Shown here piece after piece: positions 24,906 to 34,846 of a DNA stretch of 64,000 nucleotides. The DNA is from Shewanella sp. NFH-SH190041 (GTDB lineage Bacteria > Pseudomonadota > Gammaproteobacteria > Enterobacterales > Shewanellaceae). The number at the start of each line of letters is the position of its first letter. Within the stretch, counting starts at the first letter, position 1. Location of the stretch: assembly GCF_024363255.1 (NCBI RefSeq), contig NZ_AP026070.1, forward strand, positions 4,092,001 to 4,156,000, given 5' to 3'. The translations under genes were made by a program, and so were the position numbers. The notes below the pieces were generated by a model. It did not search any database, had not been told where the DNA came from, and saw nothing but the letters and a program-made list of their open reading frames with translations.

Positions 24906-25694
24906 TTATCGGCTCTCTGATTTGGCGTTGTCCCAGCCAACGGCCATTCCTGTGTCATAACGTAAATCTACCCTTGCCACTTTTTTATCTTGTTTGGCCA
25001 GCACAGGGTAAACATTTATAAACCTTTGTATCCTTGCCATTTTATCCTCCCTGCCCAGCTCAAGCAAAATGCCGTTATCCAGCACTGCCCGCCAGGCATG
25101 ACGGGGATTTAACGTCAAACTTTTCAAGCCAAAGCCATGCAACTTTAGCAAGGCTCTGATTTGTCTGTAGCCCTGTAGTACATCTTCTGCACTGGCTTCA
25201 GGTCCGGCCAAATACGGCAGATAATCCAACGCTGTTTCTGCCGGAGCAGTAAACACCTGACCATGGGTATTTAACCATTCCCCTTGGTTCCAATGTGCCA
25301 CGGGTTGCTGTTCTTGCAATACCACCTTGAGCTTATCCGGCCAGTCACGCCGCACTGATGCTCGGTATACCCAGGGCAGCTGCTCCAGCGCAGTCTGCAC
25401 CTGATTCACATTGGTGGTAAACAGGCTGCGCTGCATCAAACCATGCAGCGCCTGTTGGATCTCAGTGTCAGTGGTAAATTGTCGCGTACCACTCACCGCA
25501 ACAGTGGCTACGGGTACAGCATTGGCATCACTCAGTACCCGATGTAATTTCCAGGCACCCATACCAAAGCCGCCGATAACCAGCAGCAAAAAAAACAAAC
25601 CGCAGCACAGATACCAATTCACCTTGGTCATTCTCTGCCTGCACTGCTGCGCTTTCTCCTTCCAGCCCACCTGACACCGCCCTAAATCCGGCAT
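24906..25694 (-). CDS. ftsQ: FtsQ, divisome bitopic membrane protein
   Basis: The protein has a short cytoplasmic N-terminus, one membrane segment (WYLCCGLFFLLLVIGGFGMGAW), a POTRA domain (VAVSGTRQFTTDTEIQQAL) and the FtsQ beta domain ending RVDLRYDTGMAVGW. FtsQ links with FtsL and FtsB in the periplasm and regulates septal synthesis. The start is uncertain: TTG 25712 (268 residues), ATG 25694 (262, given here), GTG 25670 and ATG 25631 (241) are all in frame, and none has a strong ribosome-binding site. It directly follows murC; the ddlB gene that E. coli has between them is absent. Confidence 0.92.
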   Translation of the reverse strand: MPDLGRCQVGWKEKAQQCRQRMTKVNWYLCCGLFFLLLVIGGFGMGAWKLHRVLSDANAVPVATVAVSGTRQFTTDTEIQQALHGLMQRSLFTTNVNQVQTALEQLPWVYRASVRRDWPDKLKVVLQEQQPVAHWNQGEWLNTHGQVFTAPAETALDYLPYLAGPEASAEDVLQGYRQIRALLKLHGFGLKSLTLNPRHAWRAVLDNGILLELGREDKMARIQRFINVYPVLAKQDKKVARVDLRYDTGMAVGWDNAKSESR

Positions 25695-25775
25695 TTCAGC
25701 AAAAGCCGGCAATTATATATTGCTGCAACACATGGTCAAAAAAATCATTTAAACCATTCGGTTAACGGTTAAAAA

Positions 25776-27239
25776 TCACGCTTTATCCGTTTGATGCTCC
25801 CGGGCAAAACCCAGCTGAGTTGCGGCTAACTCCCGGGACAAGGCGCCAATATTGCCAGCGCCTTGGGTCAGCAGCAAATCACCATCCTGCAGCACATCTG
25901 GCAGAATATCGGCCAATTGCTCAGGCGAGGCGACAAACACAGGATCTACCTGACCACGCACCCGAATAGATCGACTTAATGCCCGACCATCAGCGCCCGC
26001 AATTGGGGTTTCACCAGCGCTATAAACATCAAGCAGCAATAGCGCATCCACCTGGGACAATACATCGACAAAATCTTCATACAGATCGCGAGTACGGGTG
26101 TATCTGTGAGGCTGATAGGCCATCACTAACCGGCGATCTGGCCAACCGGCACGGGCCGCCCGAATGGTAGCCGCCACTTCACTCGGGTGGTGACCATAAT
26201 CATCCACCAGCATGACCTGACCTTTCGGCGTATCAAATTCACCCAAGTGCTGGAAACGACGCCCAATACCTTCAAATTCAGCCAAGGCCTTGATGATTAC
26301 CTCATCTTCAATATCGTCTTCCGAGGCCACGGCAATGGCCGCCAACGCATTTTGCACATTGTGGCGACCGGGTAGATTCAACACTAAGTCCAGATCCTCC
26401 CGATCCCGACGGCGTAAAGTAAAGCTGCATTGATGGCCGTGCTGTTGGAAGTTCAACGCCTGCACATCAGCATCTTCACTAAAGCCATAGGTCACAATAT
26501 GCCGGCCAACCCGAGGCATAATATCCCGCACCACTTCATCGTCGATGCATAATACTGACACACCATAAAACGGCAGATTGTGCAGGAAATCGACAAATGT
26601 CGTTTTCAACTGTTCAAAATCACCGCCATAGGTATCCATATGATCCGCTTCAATATTGGTCACAACACTGACCATTGGTTGCAGATGCAAGAAACTGGCA
26701 TCACTTTCATCCGCTTCAGCAATCAGATACCGGCTAGTGCCTAATCTGGCATTGGTACCGGCACTATTGAGCAAACCACCGATAACAAAGGTCGGGTCTC
26801 GACCAGCCTGACCATACAAGCTGGCAATCAAGCTAGTAGTGGTTGTTTTACCATGGGTTCCGGCAACTGCGACGCCATGACGATAACGCATCAGCTCTGC
26901 CAGCATCTCCGCTCGGCGCACAACAGGAATACGCAACTCGCGGGCAGCAAGCACTTCAGGATTCTGCGGATTGATAGCAGTGGAAACCACCACAACATCA
27001 GTCCCTTTCACACTGGCCTCGGTATGACCGATAGTAATTACTGCCCCTAACGCCTCTAATCGATCCGTCACACCATTGCGGGCGATGTCTGAACCACTGA
27101 CTTTATACCCTTCATTTACCAGTACTTCCGCAATACCGCCCATACCGGCACCGCCGATACCAACGAAATGAATATGGTGTACCCGGCGCATTTCCGGGAT
27201 CATCTTGCGAAACTGTTTGTATTTTTCTGTCTTTGTCAT
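25776..27239 (-). CDS. murC: MurC, UDP-N-acetylmuramate-L-alanine ligase
   Basis: This 487-residue Mur ligase shows the Rossmann start [17 protein letters not shown], the ATP-binding loop [13 protein letters not shown] (about residues 122-134) and the C-terminal [14 protein letters not shown] motif. It adds L-Ala to UDP-MurNAc in cytoplasmic peptidoglycan precursor synthesis. Its ATG overlaps the murG stop, so the two are translationally coupled. Confidence 0.97.
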   Translation of the reverse strand: MTKTEKYKQFRKMIPEMRRVHHIHFVGIGGAGMGGIAEVLVNEGYKVSGSDIARNGVTDRLEALGAVITIGHTEASVKGTDVVVVSTAINPQNPEVLAARELRIPVVRRAEMLAELMRYRHGVAVAGTHGKTTTTSLIASLYGQAGRDPTFVIGGLLNSAGTNARLGTSRYLIAEADESDASFLHLQPMVSVVTNIEADHMDTYGGDFEQLKTTFVDFLHNLPFYGVSVLCIDDEVVRDIMPRVGRHIVTYGFSEDADVQALNFQQHGHQCSFTLRRRDREDLDLVLNLPGRHNVQNALAAIAVASEDDIEDEVIIKALAEFEGIGRRFQHLGEFDTPKGQVMLVDDYGHHPSEVAATIRAARAGWPDRRLVMAYQPHRYTRTRDLYEDFVDVLSQVDALLLLDVYSAGETPIAGADGRALSRSIRVRGQVDPVFVASPEQLADILPDVLQDGDLLLTQGAGNIGALSRELAATQLGFAREHQTDKA

Positions 27240-28348
27240 TGCAAACCTTTCTCAGCCAGAGCGCGGCAGATATCAGCCACCTTAGTGGTTGAATCCAAAA
27301 TGGCTACGCCTCTTGCATCTTGTCCCATTCGGACTAATTCTGTTCTATCACCCGCCAGCTTCAGCAATTGCTCAGCCAAGCTCTGGGCAGTTAATGCTTG
27401 TTGTGGCATCAGTACAGCCGCATTGGCGTGCACTAAGATGCTGGCATTCAGCGTCTGATGATCATCTACAGCATGGGGATAAGGCACCAAAATACTTGGC
27501 AACCCCACGGCAGCTAATTCAGACACAGTCAATGCACCACTGCGGCAAATCACCACATCGGCCCACTGGTATGCCGCTTCCATATCATCAATAAATTCAG
27601 CGACCTTCACACTATTTTGCTGACCCAACTGGGCATAATGCGCTTCCACGGCGGCGGCATTTTCCCGCCCGACCTGATGCCACAGGGTCAATGGCTGCTG
27701 CTTGCTCACCAACGCGCAAACTTCAGGCATTAAATCATTGAATACCTTGGCGCCTAAGCTGCCCCCGACAATCAATACTTTCAGCGCTGCGTCATCATGG
27801 CTAATACGAGGGCGGCTACCTAACTGAATAAGCTCCTCTCGTACCGGATTCCCCACCACAGTGACATTCTGACGTAACCCTTTAAAAGTATCATTATCAA
27901 AAGCACACAGTACCCGAGCGGCGATGCGGGACAATAACTTGTTGGTCATGCCGGGGATGGCATTTTGCTCATGCAATACCAAAGGTATCCCCGCCAATCT
28001 GGCTGCAACCCCACCCGGGCCACTGGCAAAACCGCCCATCCCCATCACCACATCTGGCTTAAATTCCCGGATAACCGACAACGCCTGACATACTGAGCGG
28101 AGGATCTTAATCGGAGCGGCCAATTTTCGCAGCAAACCATTACCACGCACACCTTTGATATCAATGAAATTAATATCAAAACCATGCTGAGGAACCAGCC
28201 GAGCTTCCATGCGGTCAGCCGTGCCTAACCAGCGAACCTGCCACCCTTGTTTAGCCAGCGCCTTTGCTACAGCCAATGCCGGGAAAACATGCCCCCCGGT
28301 TCCACCGGCCATCACCAAAATACGCTTACTCTGTTGTCCATCCTTCAT
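27236..28348 (-). CDS. murG: MurG, lipid II-forming N-acetylglucosaminyltransferase
   Basis: The 370-residue GT28 glycosyltransferase begins with the glycine-rich acceptor loop [16 protein letters not shown] and contains the donor-site motifs [12 protein letters not shown] and [24 protein letters not shown]. It transfers GlcNAc to lipid I at the inner face of the membrane. The start codon shares a base with the ftsW stop (TAATG). Confidence 0.97.
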   Translation of the reverse strand: MKDGQQSKRILVMAGGTGGHVFPALAVAKALAKQGWQVRWLGTADRMEARLVPQHGFDINFIDIKGVRGNGLLRKLAAPIKILRSVCQALSVIREFKPDVVMGMGGFASGPGGVAARLAGIPLVLHEQNAIPGMTNKLLSRIAARVLCAFDNDTFKGLRQNVTVVGNPVREELIQLGSRPRISHDDAALKVLIVGGSLGAKVFNDLMPEVCALVSKQQPLTLWHQVGRENAAAVEAHYAQLGQQNSVKVAEFIDDMEAAYQWADVVICRSGALTVSELAAVGLPSILVPYPHAVDDHQTLNASILVHANAAVLMPQQALTAQSLAEQLLKLAGDRTELVRMGQDARGVAILDSTTKVADICRALAEKGLQ

Positions 28349-29562
28349 TACTGTCCCCGCCCCTGAACTGCCTGTACTTGGTCCAGACGCCGCTCATAAT
28401 CAATGCGAATTAAAATCATGGCTGCTGCTGTCATCACCCATAAACTGCTGCCGCCATAACTAATAAACGGTAGCGTCAATCCCTTGGTGGGCAGCATACC
28501 AATGCTGGCACCAATGTTGACCACAGTCTGAAAGCAGACCCATATTCCCAGCCCATAGGCCAGATATCCCTCAAAGGCCCGTTCTGCTGCTAGACACATG
28601 CTGCCCAGACGGATCGCCCGCAGCGCAACAAACATCAGTACCGCCAACACGCCAATAATGCCGACAAAGCCCAACTCTTCGCCGACCACAGCAAAAATAA
28701 AGTCGGTGTGAGCTTCTGGCAAATATTCCAATTTTTGAATACTGTTGCCCAACCCTTGGCCAAACCACCCACCACGGCCATAGGCCATCAAGGACTGGGT
28801 CAACTGGTAGCCGGTACCAAATGGGTCCTTCCAAGGATCCATAAAGGAGGTTACCCGGGCCATACGGTAAGGCTCGGTCACCACCAGCAGCACAAACAGC
28901 GCCAACCCTGCGATGATCAGGATAATAAAGTCCTTCAGTCTGGCGCCGGCTAACCACAACAAACCAACGGTGATCACAAACAGCACCACCACAGTACCCA
29001 AGTCAGGCTGCAACAGGATCAAAAAGGCATAAACAGCTAGCACCCCAATGGGTTTATAAAACCCAATGGCCAACTCTCTCACTTCTTGATGCCGCCGCAC
29101 CAAGTAACCTGCGAGGTAAATAGAGAAAGCAAATTTTGCCAGTTCAGCCACCTGGATACGGATAGGGCCAAATGATAACCAGCGGGTTGCCCCATTGACG
29201 GTATGGCCAACAAACAGCACCAAAACCAATGCCAGGAACACCCCAATCAGCAGCTTGTTACTGTACTCATCCCAAGCTTTCATCGGGATTCTCAGTACAA
29301 CAGCAGCGATGACCACACACCCCGCCAGATAAAACAGGTGACGCACAACAAAATAAAAAGGATCACCTTTTAATGTCTGGGCTTCAGCCAAAGAGGCGGA
29401 CATCACCATAACGAAGCCAAATGCAATCAGCGCAATAACAGCCACCAGCAGGGAACGGTCATATAACTGAGTTCCCGACGGTCTAGCGCCATCAAACCAA
29501 CTCAGCTTAGGCAAGTGGAGATGTCGCCATCTCCGCTCACCTTTAGGCTCAGCCCTGGCCAT
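28348..29562 (-). CDS. ftsW: FtsW, SEDS septal peptidoglycan polymerase
   Basis: Read from ATG 29562 the protein has 404 residues, because GGTGGAG lies seven bases upstream; an in-frame GTG at 29595 would add 11 residues. It has about ten membrane segments and SEDS motifs (LLQPDLGTVVVLF, and AHTDFIFAVVGEELGFVG in the large periplasmic loop, then ISYGGSSLWVM near the C-terminus). FtsW polymerises septal glycan strands with FtsI. It overlaps the murD end by 14 bases. Confidence 0.96.
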   Translation of the reverse strand: MARAEPKGERRWRHLHLPKLSWFDGARPSGTQLYDRSLLVAVIALIAFGFVMVMSASLAEAQTLKGDPFYFVVRHLFYLAGCVVIAAVVLRIPMKAWDEYSNKLLIGVFLALVLVLFVGHTVNGATRWLSFGPIRIQVAELAKFAFSIYLAGYLVRRHQEVRELAIGFYKPIGVLAVYAFLILLQPDLGTVVVLFVITVGLLWLAGARLKDFIILIIAGLALFVLLVVTEPYRMARVTSFMDPWKDPFGTGYQLTQSLMAYGRGGWFGQGLGNSIQKLEYLPEAHTDFIFAVVGEELGFVGIIGVLAVLMFVALRAIRLGSMCLAAERAFEGYLAYGLGIWVCFQTVVNIGASIGMLPTKGLTLPFISYGGSSLWVMTAAAMILIRIDYERRLDQVQAVQGRGQ

Positions 29563-30895
29563 TGAGTAGCTCCACCTGGGCACGGAAATCATCACCTCTG
29601 GCCATAAAGTTGGGGTACATATCTAGGCTGGCACAAGCAGGTGACAACAAGACAATATCCCCGGCCTCGGCAACTTCTGCAGCCTTAGCGACGGCCTCTG
29701 CCATATCTTTTACTGGCATAGCACCGTCTTTTAGCGCAGCGATTTTATCGCCGTCACGCCCCAAGGTGATCAGGGTGGAGACTTTTTCCAGTAATGGCTT
29801 GAGCGCACTAAAATCAGCCCCTTTGCCATCGCCACCAGCAATCAAAATTACCTTACCTGGATAATCTTCTAAGCCAGACAGTGCTGCGGCAGTCGCGCCC
29901 ACGTTGGTAGCCTTAGAATCATTCACCCAAGTCACACTGTTGCGACGGGCAACCCGCTCACAACGGTGCCGTAGCCCGGAAAAACTCGATGCCACCTTAA
30001 CCATGGCGTCTTTACTGATCCCGGCAGCATCAGCCAGCGCCATCGCCGCCAGCACGTTGGCAATATTATGCCGACCAATCAACGCCACATCGCCAATGGA
30101 CATCAGCTCACTATCACCATGAACTAACATGCCATCACGTAAGCCCCAGTCATCACCATCGGGTTCATTCAAACCAAAACTGATCAGGTTACCCGGCTCA
30201 AATGGCTTAGACAGCTCATCATCCCGGTTATAAATGCTCAAATGGGTCTGCTGATACAGCGTCATCTTGGCTTCACGATAACCATTCAGATCGGTATATC
30301 TGTCCATATGATCTTCACTGATATTGAGACAGGTGGCGGCAATACAGTTCAAGCTACGGGTGGTTTCCAACTGAAAACTGGATAGCTCAAGTACATACAG
30401 CTCTTTACCTTGCCCCAGCAAATCCAGCGCAGGAGTGCCAATATTGCCTCCGACACCGATGGCTTTACCATCAGCTTCAGCCATCATGCCCACCAAGGTG
30501 GTCACAGTGCTTTTACCATTAGAGCCGGTGATCCCGAGTACATTAGGTGCAGCGTCTTTTAGCTCCCGGGCAAACAGCTCAATATCGCCGATCACTTCAA
30601 TTTCCATATCCAGTGCGACCCGCACTTCCGGGGTGCTTAAGGCAATCCCAGGACTGATAATGATCTGCTGTGCCTGCACCAGATAGCGGCAATCAAAACC
30701 GCCGGTATGCAACATGACATCAGGAAACTCTTCGGCCAACTGCGCAGAACCCGGTGGGTTACTGCGGCTGTCCATCACCATAGGGACAATGCCCCGGGCA
30801 CAGAGGTAACGTACTACTGACAGCCCGGTCGCACCCAGTCCAAGGACAATGTGCGAATAGGTTTTTGGCTGCACCGCAACGTCTGTACAACTCAT
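29549..30895 (-). CDS. murD: MurD, UDP-MurNAc-L-alanine-D-glutamate ligase
   Basis: The 448-residue Mur ligase contains IVLGLGATGLSVVRYL near the N-terminus, the ATP loop GITGSNGKSTVTTLVG (about residues 120-135) and WVNDSKATNVGATAAAL (about 320-336). It adds D-Glu to the muropeptide precursor. It follows mraY with a 4-base gap inside the dcw operon. Confidence 0.97.
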   Translation of the reverse strand: MSCTDVAVQPKTYSHIVLGLGATGLSVVRYLCARGIVPMVMDSRSNPPGSAQLAEEFPDVMLHTGGFDCRYLVQAQQIIISPGIALSTPEVRVALDMEIEVIGDIELFARELKDAAPNVLGITGSNGKSTVTTLVGMMAEADGKAIGVGGNIGTPALDLLGQGKELYVLELSSFQLETTRSLNCIAATCLNISEDHMDRYTDLNGYREAKMTLYQQTHLSIYNRDDELSKPFEPGNLISFGLNEPDGDDWGLRDGMLVHGDSELMSIGDVALIGRHNIANVLAAMALADAAGISKDAMVKVASSFSGLRHRCERVARRNSVTWVNDSKATNVGATAAALSGLEDYPGKVILIAGGDGKGADFSALKPLLEKVSTLITLGRDGDKIAALKDGAMPVKDMAEAVAKAAEVAEAGDIVLLSPACASLDMYPNFMARGDDFRAQVELLNGQG

Positions 30896-30899
30896 ATAT

Positions 30900-31982
30900 C
30901 TACCTCAGTTTCAATGTGGCTAAGCCGAGTAATACCAAGAACAGCGAGATAATCCAGAAACGCACAATTACTCTCGGCTCAGGCCAGCCTTTTAATTCAT
31001 AGTGGTGGTGAATTGGTGCCATGCGGAAAATCCGCTGACCACGCAGCTTATAGCTGCCCACCTGCAGGATCACCGACAGGGTTTCCATCACAAAAACACC
31101 GCCCATGATCACCAATAAAATTTCCTGACGCACAAGGACAGCCATGGTCCCCAGTGCAGCGCCAAGCGACAATGAGCCCACATCCCCCATAAATACCTGA
31201 GCGGGATAGGTGTTAAACCATAAGAAGCCCAGCCCCGCCCCGACAATCGCGGTGCAGACAATCACTAATTCGCCAGAGCCTGGCAGATATGGAATATGCA
31301 GGTAATTAGAAAATTCGTAGTGACCGGAAAGATAGGCAATCAAGGCAAACGCCGCGGCCACCATCACGGTTGGCATGATGGCCAAGCCGTCCAGACCATC
31401 GGTTAAATTCACCGCATTACTGGAGCCCACAATGGTGAAATAGGCCAACAGAATAAAGAGCGCGCCCAACTGTGGCATCACTTCCTTAAAGAAGGGCACC
31501 ACCAACTGTGTTTCGCCAGGATTGGCAGAGCTGAAATAAAGATAAAATGCGACAACTAATGCGCCGAGTGACTGCAACAGGTATTTCCACCGAGCAATCA
31601 GCCCATCGGTATTTTTCCGCACCACTTTGCGGTAATCATCAATAAAACCAATCAGACCAAATGCGGCCAGAACAAACAGCATCACCCAGACATAACGGCT
31701 GGTGAGGTCGCCCCACAACAGCACTGAAATAAAAATCCCCGCCAGGATCAGTAGGCCACCCATGGTTGGCGTGCCACGCTTACTGAAGTGAGACTCCGGC
31801 CCATCGTTACGTACAACCTGGCCAATCTGCAACAACTGCAGCCGCTCAATCAGGTGCGGTCCCCACCACAAACTGAATGAAAGTGCAGTCAATAGCCCTA
31901 AGATCGCCCTGAACGTCAAATAAGAAAAGACATTAAACCCGGTATAAAACTGGGTCAGATATTCAGCCAGATAGACCAGCAT
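30900..31982 (-). CDS. mraY: MraY, phospho-MurNAc-pentapeptide transferase
   Basis: The 360-residue polytopic membrane enzyme has ten predicted membrane segments and the catalytic motifs FIDDYRKV (about residues 113-120), [14 protein letters not shown] (about 190-203) and [13 protein letters not shown] (about 320-332). It joins UDP-MurNAc-pentapeptide to undecaprenyl phosphate to make lipid I. Its ATG is next to the murF stop. Confidence 0.97.
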   Translation of the reverse strand: MLVYLAEYLTQFYTGFNVFSYLTFRAILGLLTALSFSLWWGPHLIERLQLLQIGQVVRNDGPESHFSKRGTPTMGGLLILAGIFISVLLWGDLTSRYVWVMLFVLAAFGLIGFIDDYRKVVRKNTDGLIARWKYLLQSLGALVVAFYLYFSSANPGETQLVVPFFKEVMPQLGALFILLAYFTIVGSSNAVNLTDGLDGLAIMPTVMVAAAFALIAYLSGHYEFSNYLHIPYLPGSGELVIVCTAIVGAGLGFLWFNTYPAQVFMGDVGSLSLGAALGTMAVLVRQEILLVIMGGVFVMETLSVILQVGSYKLRGQRIFRMAPIHHHYELKGWPEPRVIVRFWIISLFLVLLGLATLKLR

Positions 31983-33362
31983 TTAGATTAACTCCCCGCG
32001 CCCGCAGGCGGTACTCAATGCCGCCACAACACGCTCCATCCCCGCGCTGCGCGACCCTTTTATCAGTACGGTTACCTGTCCCGGTAACTGTTGAATATGG
32101 TGGATCAGTGCCCTATTCAAGACATCCAGTTCAGTGAAATGTTCACTGCCAAATGCCTCACTAGCAGCACGGGACAGCGTCCCGAGACAGAACAGGTTAT
32201 TAATCCCTGCCGCCTTGGCTTTCGCGCCCAATTCACCATGTAAAAGGGACGCATTGTCACCCAATTCCCCTAAATCGCCCAGTACCAATACGCGATTTTC
32301 CGCAATTTCTTTCAGCCAGTCGATAGCCGCACCAACTGAAGCCGGGTTGGCGTTATAGCTATCATCCACCAGCAAGATCCGGCCAAACTGATGGGGAACC
32401 ATACGGCCTTTGACTGGCGTCAACCCTGCCAGTCCACTGGCAATTTCTGCCAAAGAGAAACCCGCTGCAATACAAATACCACTGGCGGCGAGAGCATTAC
32501 TGACCTGATGCCGTCCCGCAAGGGGCAAGACGATATCGATCTGCTTTTCGAGATAATTAAGGGTAAAACGGTAGCAGCCCGCAGCATCAGCCTGCAGTGC
32601 GGTGGCACGGATGTCAGCCTCAGCGGCAACACCAAACGTCAGCTGACGGTGCTGCCCCGCTGCCTGATGCATCACTGCCGCATACTTATCATCAGCATTG
32701 ATAATGGCAACGCCGTTAGGTGCTAAATGGCGAAAAATCTCAGATTTTGTACGTGCTACACCGGCTTCTGAACCAAAACCTGCCAAATGAGCACTGGCTA
32801 CGTTATTGACCAAGGCAACATCAGGACGAACCAGTGCTGAGGTGTAATCAATCTCTCCGGGGTGGTTAGCTCCCAGTTCGAAGACACCAATCTCATCGCC
32901 CTCAGTCAGCCGCAGCAGCGTCAGAGGAACCCCGATATCATTATTGAAGTTACCGGCAGTAAACAGCACCTGTTTGCGTTGCGCGCAGATAGCCGCCACC
33001 ATTTCTTTGACTGTGGTTTTACCATTGGAGCCGGTCAGAGCAAGACACAGCGGATTCACCACATCACGCACTAAGGCGCCTAACTGCCCTAAAGCCCGGT
33101 GACAATCTGGCACCACAATCTGCGCCACATCGAGAGGCAACTGGCGCTCGACCAATAAGGCCTTAGCGCCATTTGCCACTGCCGTTGCAGCAAATTCATG
33201 GCCATCAAAACGCTCACCACGCAGGGCGATAAACAAGCCGTCATTATCGATATGCCGACTGTCAGTCGTGACGCTGGCAATCGTGCCACTTTGCTGTTTT
33301 GTGACAAACACCAATTTACCGTCCAACTGCTTTGCTAATTGAGCCAAATCAAAACGGATCAT
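31983..33362 (-). CDS. murF: MurF, UDP-MurNAc-tripeptide D-Ala-D-Ala ligase
   Basis: This 459-residue ligase carries the ATP loop ALTGSNGKTTVKEMV (about residues 107-121) and LLVDDSYNANPASV (about 330-343), both diagnostic of MurF. It adds D-Ala-D-Ala to complete the cytoplasmic precursor. Since ddlB is not in this cluster, the dipeptide must be made by a ligase encoded elsewhere. The start overlaps the murE stop. Confidence 0.97.
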   Translation of the reverse strand: MIRFDLAQLAKQLDGKLVFVTKQQSGTIASVTTDSRHIDNDGLFIALRGERFDGHEFAATAVANGAKALLVERQLPLDVAQIVVPDCHRALGQLGALVRDVVNPLCLALTGSNGKTTVKEMVAAICAQRKQVLFTAGNFNNDIGVPLTLLRLTEGDEIGVFELGANHPGEIDYTSALVRPDVALVNNVASAHLAGFGSEAGVARTKSEIFRHLAPNGVAIINADDKYAAVMHQAAGQHRQLTFGVAAEADIRATALQADAAGCYRFTLNYLEKQIDIVLPLAGRHQVSNALAASGICIAAGFSLAEIASGLAGLTPVKGRMVPHQFGRILLVDDSYNANPASVGAAIDWLKEIAENRVLVLGDLGELGDNASLLHGELGAKAKAAGINNLFCLGTLSRAASEAFGSEHFTELDVLNRALIHHIQQLPGQVTVLIKGSRSAGMERVVAALSTACGRGELI

Positions 33363-34846
33363 TGCCCTGCTCCCGCCAGCTCAGCCGCAAAGGCCCGCTC
33401 GCTGTAATGATGTTTAATACCGGCAATTTCCTGGTAGGTTTCATGCCCTTTTCCAGCCAGCAGCACTATGTCTCCTGGCGCGGCGAGTGCAAACACCTGC
33501 TGGATAGCCGCCTGGCGGTCTGGATTGACCAGCGCCTGTGATGGCTGGCTCAAGCCCGCCTGCATATCGGCAATAATGGCCAGTGGATCTTCACTACGGG
33601 CATTATCGGATGTCAGCATAATATGATCTGCATTGGCCTCAGCTACCGCCGCCATCATCGGCCGCTTGCCTTTATCCCGGTCACCACCACAGCCAAATAA
33701 GCACCAAAGTTTACCCTGACTGTGGCTACGGGCGGCCTTTAATGCCTGCTCTAAGCCATCTGGAGTATGGGCATAATCCACTACCAAGGTTGCCCGGCCG
33801 GGCGCAGGAAAACATTCCATCCGTCCAGCGACAGGACGAATATGGCTGACGCAAGTGCACAGATGCGGCATATCCATACCTAAGGCATGTAACGCTGCCA
33901 ACGCTGCCAGTAAATTAGACAGGTTAAACTGTCCCAGTAATGGAGAGTCAAGCTCACCTTCACCACCGGGCCAAGCTATATGTGCCCTGACGCCATGGGG
34001 ATGATATTCCGCACTGAGCACCCGGTAAGCAGCCTGATGGTTGCCCGCGACAGAAAAACCCTGATAACGGCCATCAGCATCAGCAAACCATGCCGCGCCA
34101 GTCGCATCATCCAGATTCACCAGCGCGCATTGCACCGCATTGAAATCCAGCAAGCGTTTTTTGGCCGCGCCATAACTGGCCATATCGCCGTGATAATCCA
34201 GATGATCCCGTGTCAAATTAGTAAACAGCGCAACAGTAAAGGGCACAGCCTCAACCCGGCCCTGCACCAAGGCATGACTGGACACTTCCATGGCACAGGT
34301 ATCAATGCCGCAATTGGCAAATTGCTGTAGCTGATGCATCACAGTCAAAGGATCTGCCGTGGTATTGCCAGCATCGACTAATTGGCGGTCCCCCTGCGTA
34401 CCTGGCTGCCACTCCCCATTACCGATAGTGCCCATTACCGCGCAACGCCGACCAGCCAACACCTGTAATTGCGCAATAATCTGGCTGACGGAGGTTTTAC
34501 CATTGGTGCCGGTAATGCCTATGATTTGCAATGCCCCGGCTGCCAATGGCCATGCTTGGGCAGCCAAAGCAGAAAGCTGCTGACGCAGCTGGAAAAATTC
34601 AATCGTCAGACCTTGATCATGACTCACCCGACCATGATGCGCTGGCTCATCAGTGTGCACCAAACAGGCCAGCGCACCCGCGGCGCGAGCATTAGCCAAA
34701 TACTGTCGACCATCGACGGCATGTCCCGGTACAGCCACAAAGACATCGCCGGGCACAATGGCCCGGCTATCCAAGGTTATATTTCTAAATTGTTCATCAC
34801 CGGCATAATGAAACCAGGGTGCCAGCAGATCCCGCAATAACATCAT
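33359..34846 (-). CDS. murE: MurE, UDP-MurNAc-L-Ala-D-Glu-diaminopimelate ligase
   Basis: The 495-residue ligase has the ATP loop GITGTNGKTSVSQII (about residues 114-128) and VVDYAHTPDGLEQAL (about 353-367). The motif that selects meso-diaminopimelate is normally DNPR; here it reads TSDNARSEDP (about 418-427), with Ala for Pro but the key Arg kept. It should still add diaminopimelate. The gene overlaps both murF and ftsI by a few bases. Confidence 0.96.
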   Translation of the reverse strand: MMLLRDLLAPWFHYAGDEQFRNITLDSRAIVPGDVFVAVPGHAVDGRQYLANARAAGALACLVHTDEPAHHGRVSHDQGLTIEFFQLRQQLSALAAQAWPLAAGALQIIGITGTNGKTSVSQIIAQLQVLAGRRCAVMGTIGNGEWQPGTQGDRQLVDAGNTTADPLTVMHQLQQFANCGIDTCAMEVSSHALVQGRVEAVPFTVALFTNLTRDHLDYHGDMASYGAAKKRLLDFNAVQCALVNLDDATGAAWFADADGRYQGFSVAGNHQAAYRVLSAEYHPHGVRAHIAWPGGEGELDSPLLGQFNLSNLLAALAALHALGMDMPHLCTCVSHIRPVAGRMECFPAPGRATLVVDYAHTPDGLEQALKAARSHSQGKLWCLFGCGGDRDKGKRPMMAAVAEANADHIMLTSDNARSEDPLAIIADMQAGLSQPSQALVNPDRQAAIQQVFALAAPGDIVLLAGKGHETYQEIAGIKHHYSERAFAAELAGAGQ

